From assembly GCA_016713125.1 (NCBI GenBank), contig JADJPT010000016.1:41258-105257 (forward strand): a stretch of DNA of 64,000 bases, given 5' to 3'. Source of the DNA: Betaproteobacteria bacterium (GTDB taxonomy: Bacteria > Pseudomonadota > Gammaproteobacteria > Burkholderiales > SG8-39). The stretch's first letter is position 1; each line of letters starts with the position of its first letter. The translations under genes were made by a program, and so were the position numbers. This document shows positions 59,241 to 64,000 of the stretch, piece by piece. The notes under the pieces are model-generated. The model worked only from the letters and a program-made list of their open reading frames with translations, had not been told where the DNA came from and did no database searches.

Positions 59241-60923
59241 ATGAAGCAAGACCTCAAAGTCCGCCACGGCGGCAAGATCCTGGCCGACGCGCTCGTCGGC
59301 CACGGGCTCGAGTACGCGTTCGGCGTGCCCGGCGAGAGCTTCCTGCCGGTGCTGGACGGCATCCACGACGTCAAGGATCGCCTCAAGTTCGTGATCTGCC
59401 GGCAGGAGGGCGGCGCCTCGTACATGGCCGACGCGGTCGGCAAGCTGACCGGCAAGCCGGCGGCGCTGTTCGTCACGCGCGGCCCCGGCGCCACCAACGG
59501 CTCGGTGGGCGTGCACACCGCGTTCCAGGATTCGACGCCGCTGCTGATGTTCATCGGCCAGGTCGGCAACGACATGGTCGAGCGCGAGGCCTTCCAGGAG
59601 ATCGACTACCGGCGCATGTACGGCCCGATGGCCAAGTGGGTGGCGCAGATCGACCGTGTCGAGCGCATCCCCGAGTACGTCAGCCACGCCTTCCACACCG
59701 CCACCGCCGGGCGGCCCGGGCCGGTGGTGCTGGCCCTGCCCGAGGACATGCTGTTCGCCGAGGCCGCGGTGGCCGATGCGCCGCACTACAAGACCGCCCG
59801 CGCGGCGCCCGCGCCGGCCGACATGCAGGAGATCGGCCGCCTGCTGGCCGGCGCGCAACGCCCCTTCGTGATCCTCGGCGGCGGCGGCTGGGACGCCGCC
59901 TCGGTGCAGTCGCTGCGCGCCTTCCTCGAGAAGAACCAGTTGCCGGCCGGCGCCTCGTTCCGCTGCCAGGACCTGCTCGACAACCGCTCGCCCTCGTATG
60001 CCGGCCACGTCGGCATCGGCATCGACGCGGCGCTCGCGCAGCGCATCAAGGAGTCCGACGTGGTGCTGGTGATCGGCGCCCGGCTGGGCGAGATGACCAC
60101 CAGCGCCTACACGCTGTTCGACGTGCCGGTGCCCAGGCAGACGCTGATCCACGTGCACGCCGGCGCCGAGGAACTCGGCCGCGTCTACCAGGGCGCGGTG
60201 CTGGTGAACTCGGGCTACCCGCAGTTCCTCGAGGCGCTGTCGCAGCTCAAGCTCGATGGCGCGCGCTGGGCCGACTGGACGCGCAAGGCGCGCGAGGGCT
60301 ATCTGGCCTACGTGCAGCCGCAGCAGCTGCCGGGCCGCGTGCAGTACGGCGAGATCGTCAAGTCGCTGGCGGCCTCGCTGCCCGACGATGCGGTGATCTG
60401 CAACGGCGCGGGCAACTTCGCCACCTGGGTGCACCGCTACTACAGCTACCGCGGCTACCGTACCCAGCTCGCGCCGACCAACGGCTCGATGGGCTACGGG
60501 GTGCCGGCGGCGATCGCCGCCAAGATCGTCGCGCCCGAACGCACGGTGGTCGCCTTCGCCGGCGACGGCGATTTCCTGATGAACGGGCAGGAGATGGCCA
60601 CCGCGGTGCAGTACGGCGCCAACGTGATCGTGGTGGTGGTCAACAACGGCATGTACGGCACCATCCGCATGCACCAGGAGCGCGAGTATCCGGGCCGCGT
60701 GTCGGGCACCGAGCTGCACAACCCGGATTTCGCCGCGCTGGCGCGCGCCTACGGCGGCCACGGCGAGACGGTGGAAGACACCGCCCAGTTCGCCCCCGCC
60801 TTCGAGCGCGCCCGCAACGCCGGCAAACCCGCCCTGATCGAACTCAAAATCGATCCCGAAGCCATCACGCCAACCATCACGCTCTCGGCCTTGCGTGCGC
60901 AAGGCCTCGCGCGCAGCAAGTAA
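59241..60923 (+). CDS. Acetolactate-synthase-like TPP-dependent enzyme
   Basis: It has 560 residues from ATG 59241; GTG 59229 is an alternative start. It has three-domain TPP enzyme architecture: the PYR domain with activating Glu56 (CRQEGGASYMADAVGKLTG), a central domain (RPFVILGGGGWD), and the PP domain with the GDGDFLMNGQEMATAVQ and VVVNNGMYGTIRMHQ magnesium/diphosphate motif. It lacks a companion small regulatory subunit here, so a catabolic rather than branched-chain-biosynthetic role is likely, for example a benzoylformate- or oxalyl-type decarboxylase or a carboligase. The substrate cannot be fixed. Confidence 0.92.
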   Translation: MKQDLKVRHGGKILADALVGHGLEYAFGVPGESFLPVLDGIHDVKDRLKFVICRQEGGASYMADAVGKLTGKPAALFVTRGPGATNGSVGVHTAFQDSTPLLMFIGQVGNDMVEREAFQEIDYRRMYGPMAKWVAQIDRVERIPEYVSHAFHTATAGRPGPVVLALPEDMLFAEAAVADAPHYKTARAAPAPADMQEIGRLLAGAQRPFVILGGGGWDAASVQSLRAFLEKNQLPAGASFRCQDLLDNRSPSYAGHVGIGIDAALAQRIKESDVVLVIGARLGEMTTSAYTLFDVPVPRQTLIHVHAGAEELGRVYQGAVLVNSGYPQFLEALSQLKLDGARWADWTRKAREGYLAYVQPQQLPGRVQYGEIVKSLAASLPDDAVICNGAGNFATWVHRYYSYRGYRTQLAPTNGSMGYGVPAAIAAKIVAPERTVVAFAGDGDFLMNGQEMATAVQYGANVIVVVVNNGMYGTIRMHQEREYPGRVSGTELHNPDFAALARAYGGHGETVEDTAQFAPAFERARNAGKPALIELKIDPEAITPTITLSALRAQGLARSK

Positions 60924-60931
60924 GGCACAGG

Positions 60932-60967
60932 GGGAGGGCCCCTTCCGTCCTGCGGACGGGCCCTCCC
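60932..60967 (+). terminator. Long GC hairpin after the TPP enzyme gene
   Basis: A 10-bp stem GGGAGGGCCC (60932-60941) with GGGCCCTCCC (60958-60967), plus an inner GTCC/GGAC stem. There is no T run. It is followed by a C-rich stretch like that after 22190. Confidence 0.55.
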
Positions 60968-61041
60968 GCTCCCCCCGTACCCCCGGCTCCCGATGACCGG
61001 CAGCGGGAGCGGTTCTGGTTTGGGTTGAGGGAAGGGGTGCG

Positions 61042-61121
61042 GGGGAACCGTCAGGTTCCCCTGCTCCTGGCTTTCCCGCCCCGCGGCCGCGCGCAGCGCG
61101 GAGGCGGGGAACCGTAGGGGT
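61042..61121. repeat. Paired palindromic intergenic repeats, family 2 (second pair)
   Basis: GGGGAACC/GGTTCCCC (61042-61049, 61054-61061) and a degenerate partner beginning GGGGAACC at 61106, each followed by CTG(C/T)T(C/T)CT-like sequence as in 46258-46332. With the hairpin at 60932 they occupy most of the 256-base gap between the TPP enzyme and the convergent YkgJ-like gene; nothing else is visible there. Confidence 0.8.
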
Positions 61122-61179
61122 CCCCTGTTTCTAGTTTGCCGCTACCGCCGTTCCCACGGAGTCGAGCTGCAGCCCGCCA

Positions 61180-61671
61180 CTACCGGTATTCGTGAGTGGT
61201 CGCGATGAATTCCGGGTCATCCTGATGCTCGCGCTCGAACACCAGGAAGTCGTAATAGCCGCAGCTGGACTGCAGCGGGTAGTCGCGGCACACGCCGGGG
61301 CGTGCCTTGTACACCGTGCACTGTCGCTTCTCGCGGTCGAAGAAGCGGCAGATGGTGCCGAAGTGCTCGTCCTTGTGGTGGCGCAGCGCCCAGCTCTTCT
61401 CGCTGCGGTCGTAGCGGAAGAACTTCGCCTTGGCCTTGTAGAACGGCAGGTTGAAATGCTTGGCCAGGCGCTGCATGTCGCGCTTTGTGACCTCGATCAG
61501 CGGGTAGCTGCAGCAGTATCCCGGGCACTTCAGGCAGTCGTAGGTGATCTTGGGTGCGGCTTTCTTCTTCTTCGCGGCGGCCTTGGCGGCGCCCTTGGAG
61601 GCAGGCTTCGCTACGGGCTTGGCGGTTTTCGGCGTGATGTTCTTGATCGGGATGCTTTTGGTCGTGGCCAT
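61180..61671 (-). CDS. YkgJ-family cysteine-cluster protein with lysine/alanine-rich N-terminus
   Basis: It has 163 residues. The first 41 residues are a Lys/Ala/Pro-rich tail (AKPASKGAAKAAAKKKKAAP). The YkgJ/UPF0153 domain follows, with putative metal-binding cysteines at 46, 49, 53, 54, 108, 118, 128 and 137 (CLKCPGYCC, TICRFFDREKRQC, GVCRDYP). The family is thought to bind zinc or iron-sulfur. The tail resembles nucleic-acid-binding extensions and is unusual for YkgJ. No operon partner. Confidence 0.87.
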   Translation of the reverse strand: MATTKSIPIKNITPKTAKPVAKPASKGAAKAAAKKKKAAPKITYDCLKCPGYCCSYPLIEVTKRDMQRLAKHFNLPFYKAKAKFFRYDRSEKSWALRHHKDEHFGTICRFFDREKRQCTVYKARPGVCRDYPLQSSCGYYDFLVFEREHQDDPEFIATTHEYR

Positions 61672-61770
61672 GTCGTGGGTGTCGGATGAAGGGGCGCGGC
61701 AGGGGCGCGGCTAGGACGAAAATCAGGCGGCGAAGTTTAACTGTTTTGCAACGCTGCGGCGCGCCGGCGC

Positions 61771-64000
61771 TCAGGCCCCGGGCCGGGGTCCGCCGCGCCA
61801 GTGCAGCAGATGGGTGAGGAATCCGGGCAGCGTCTGGCCCTTGTAGAGGGCCGTGCCATGCGCCTCCCACAGGCGGCCGGCGTCCGCGTCGCGTGCCAGC
61901 GTGCGCGCACCCAGCATGGCGGCGAGCAGGGCGTAACGCTTCCAGTCTGCGTCCGCGTTCTTCACGCCCAGCACCGCCTCGCCCAGGGCGAGCATGCCGG
62001 CGGCGTCGCGTCGCGCCACGGCCTCGAACAGCGCGAAGCGTTCGCGCACCGCCGCCGAAGTCTGCGACAGCGGGCAGCCCAGCCACTTCGCCTCGCCCCA
62101 CAGCTCGAGCCGTTCGCGCGGGCCGAGATAGGCGAGCGTGTTCTCGGCGGCCCACAGCAGTTGCGCGAGCAGGGCGGGCTCGGGCTTGGCGGCGCACAGC
62201 GGCTTGCCGCTCTTCAGCGCCGCCAGCGGCAGGCGCGCGTCCGGGTTGCGCGCCGCGAACGGATCGGCCTCGGGCGTGCTCAGGATGCGGTGCATCTCCA
62301 TGGCCTCGCTCAGCTTGATCAGGCGGTCCGATTCCCCGGTGAACTGCGGCGCCAGCGGCAGCGGCAGGCCGGGCGGGGCCAGCATCTCCAGGGACGGCAG
62401 CGGCGCGAGCGCCACGCTCAGCACGTCGTTGGCAGCGCTGGCCGTGAAACGGGCGCGCGGCGCCTCGAGTTGCAGGATGGGCCGGTAATCCGAGTTGGCC
62501 GGCGCACGGCGCGCGGCGAACACCGGCGCCAGGCTGCGCTTGTCGCCCAGGCGGCGCGCCTCGATGTCCTGGCGCGTCGCGATGCCGATGCGATCGAGCA
62601 TCTTCAGGAAGCGCGGCTGGTCGGGCAGCGCCGAGAGCGTCGGCAGCCGGCCCTGCGGCGTGGCGACGATCAGCAGGTCGCCGCGCGCGATCTCGAACAG
62701 CGCGTAGTCCTCGAACGGACCGTCGAGCGCGGCGATCACCGAGGCGACCAGCCGGTCGTCCATCTCGTAGATGTGCATCCACTGCACCAGCAGGCCGCCG
62801 GGCGCGAGGTGGCGGCGCACGTCGCGGTAGTACTCGGCCGAGAACAGGTTGCCGACCCCGCTGACCCAGGGGTTGGAGGGTTCCGACACGATCAGGTCGT
62901 AGCGCTTCTGGTGGCGCGCGAAGAAGGTCTTGGCGTCCTCGATGTGGATGCGGCTGCGCGGGTCCTCGAACACCTTCTGCACGCGCGGCGCGAAGCCGCG
63001 CGCGGCCTCCACCATGGCTGGCTCGATCTCGATGGTGTCGAGTTCGCGCACGCCGTCGTGCGACAGCAGCACCTCGGCGGTGAGGCCCGAGCCGAAGCCG
63101 ACGTTGGCCACCGTGGCGGCGTCGGGCTTCATCAGCAGCGGGATCGCGGCCAGCAGCGTCATGGTCCATTCGTCGGAACTGGGCCGCTGGAAAGGGTCCA
63201 TCTGCACGCCGGCGTCGGGCTTGCCGTTGGTGGTGATGGCGACGATGGCGCCGTAGTCGCGCAGGGCGACCGAGGCGGTCTTGCCGTCGCGATAGAAGGC
63301 CATGTTGACCGCTGCGTCGATGGTGCCGTGGCGGAACACGCCGGAGGACATGCGCGCCGGGTCGAGCACGCCGGCGCGCGCGGTCAGCGTCGCCAGCAGC
63401 AGGCCGATCACGGTCAGCGCCAGCGACTCGACGCGCCGACGCGCGTGGCCCGACCAGCGCAGCAGCCAGCCGCCCAGCACGATGTCGGCGCAGGCGCCGA
63501 TCACCAGCGCGAGCTTGAGCCCGACTTCGGGCATCAGCACGTGCACCGTGAGCAGCACGCCGGCGATCGCGCCCAGCGTGTTGCAGGCGTACACCTGGCC
63601 GATGGCGCGCTCGCCGTGGCCGCGCCGCATCAGCACGTGGGTGAACAGCGGCAGCGTCATGCCGGCCAGCAAGGTGGCCGGCAGCATGATCGCGAAGGCG
63701 ATCGCGTGGCTGCCGAGGTTGAACAGCGCGTAGGACGCGTCGTTGCGCTTGAGCGCGCCCATCAGCCAGCTCATCCAGTCGTAGGACAGGTGGTAGACGG
63801 CGACCGTGCCCAGCGCCAGCGCGCCCATCAGCACCTGCACGAACCCCGAGAAACGCACCGGGTCGGCGATGCGGTCGATGCGCTTCCTGATCCACAGCCC
63901 GCCCAGCGCCAGCCCGGTGATGAAGGCCGACAGCATCAGCTCGAAGGCCTGGAACGAGGAGCCCAGCACCAGCGAGAGCATGCGCACCCAGGCGATCTCG
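61771..64000 (-). CDS. Membrane-fused spermidine-synthase-like protein (5' end cut by window edge)
   Basis: The frame runs off the right edge (codons EIAWVR precede the first in-window Met at 63987), so the protein is longer than 738 residues. The N-terminal half has about six membrane spans (AFITGLALGGLW, TLLAGMTLPLFTHVLM, VYACNTLGAIAGVLL). The cytoplasmic half is a spermidine-synthase/Rossmann methyltransferase-like domain with VANVGFGSGLTAEVLLSH, LDTIEIEPAMVEAARGF and VSEPSNPWVSGVGNLFS. The last 200 residues are alpha-helical and not recognised. Such fused proteins may not make spermidine; their activity is undefined. Confidence 0.87.
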   Translation of the reverse strand, partial: EIAWVRMLSLVLGSSFQAFELMLSAFITGLALGGLWIRKRIDRIADPVRFSGFVQVLMGALALGTVAVYHLSYDWMSWLMGALKRNDASYALFNLGSHAIAFAIMLPATLLAGMTLPLFTHVLMRRGHGERAIGQVYACNTLGAIAGVLLTVHVLMPEVGLKLALVIGACADIVLGGWLLRWSGHARRRVESLALTVIGLLLATLTARAGVLDPARMSSGVFRHGTIDAAVNMAFYRDGKTASVALRDYGAIVAITTNGKPDAGVQMDPFQRPSSDEWTMTLLAAIPLLMKPDAATVANVGFGSGLTAEVLLSHDGVRELDTIEIEPAMVEAARGFAPRVQKVFEDPRSRIHIEDAKTFFARHQKRYDLIVSEPSNPWVSGVGNLFSAEYYRDVRRHLAPGGLLVQWMHIYEMDDRLVASVIAALDGPFEDYALFEIARGDLLIVATPQGRLPTLSALPDQPRFLKMLDRIGIATRQDIEARRLGDKRSLAPVFAARRAPANSDYRPILQLEAPRARFTASAANDVLSVALAPLPSLEMLAPPGLPLPLAPQFTGESDRLIKLSEAMEMHRILSTPEADPFAARNPDARLPLAALKSGKPLCAAKPEPALLAQLLWAAENTLAYLGPRERLELWGEAKWLGCPLSQTSAAVRERFALFEAVARRDAAGMLALGEAVLGVKNADADWKRYALLAAMLGARTLARDADAGRLWEAHGTALYKGQTLPGFLTHLLHWRGGPRPGA

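Overview
The window is high-GC DNA from a betaproteobacterium, most likely Burkholderiales. The left edge holds a DUF6776-type protein, a bactofilin, erpA, anmK, an M23 peptidase and tyrS in an order I associate with that class. A Bug/TTT-family receptor, TRAP and Liv-type transporters, and a PatB/MalY lyase fit the same lineage. I saw no rRNA, tRNA, phage, transposase or CRISPR array.

Layout. 1-5.4 kb: conserved core (envelope proteins, ErpA, AnmK, M23 peptidase, TyrRS). 5.5-10.3 kb: an FcbT-like TRAP transporter with two tandem substrate-binding proteins, each with its own promoter and terminator, then DctQ and DctM. 10.4-13.5 kb: PatB, ChaC and a sulfite-oxidase-fold enzyme. 13.5-27.2 kb: a large catabolic locus made of an AraC regulator, a two-subunit TPP decarboxylase, a three-part molybdenum hydroxylase whose large subunit is fused to a CoxG-like domain, an enoyl-CoA hydratase, a five-gene branched-chain-type ABC importer and an acyl-CoA ligase. 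Nearly all of these genes overlap or nearly touch, so they read as one pathway: import, CoA activation, hydroxylation, hydration and decarboxylation of an unidentified, probably cyclic, carboxylate. 27.5-34.3 kb: an exported methyltransferase, a divergent TauD-like dioxygenase/LysR pair, an orphan Bug receptor and a two-component system. 34.4-36.2 kb: a lower-GC island of small exported and cysteine-rich orphan proteins. 36.3-42 kb: FAD oxidase, nitroreductase, orphan periplasmic binding protein, CoA-ester lyase and MFS transporter. 42-50.5 kb: methyltransferase, hydrolase, a lipoprotein peptidase, two tandem GSTs, gamma-glutamyltransferase, zinc ADH and a MetY-type sulfhydrylase. 50.5-64 kb: FNT channel, prfC, a transglutaminase/alpha-E/ATP-grasp operon, a MaoC-like dehydratase with a second AraC regulator, a CoA-binding protein, NIPSNAP, a TPP synthase, a YkgJ-type cysteine-cluster protein and a truncated spermidine-synthase-like membrane protein.

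Two window-wide observations matter for the reader. First, at least seven conserved genes are broken by one- or two-base indels that leave every motif intact on both sides. This pattern is best explained by consensus errors, so those genes should be treated as probably intact in the organism. Second, several dispersed intergenic palindromic repeat families sit at gene 3' ends; they look like REP-type elements of this genome and none is covered by a gene call.

The strongest candidates for undescribed biology are the 13.5-27.2 kb molybdenum-hydroxylase/TPP/CoA pathway and the small cysteine-rich exported protein island at 34.4-35.7 kb.
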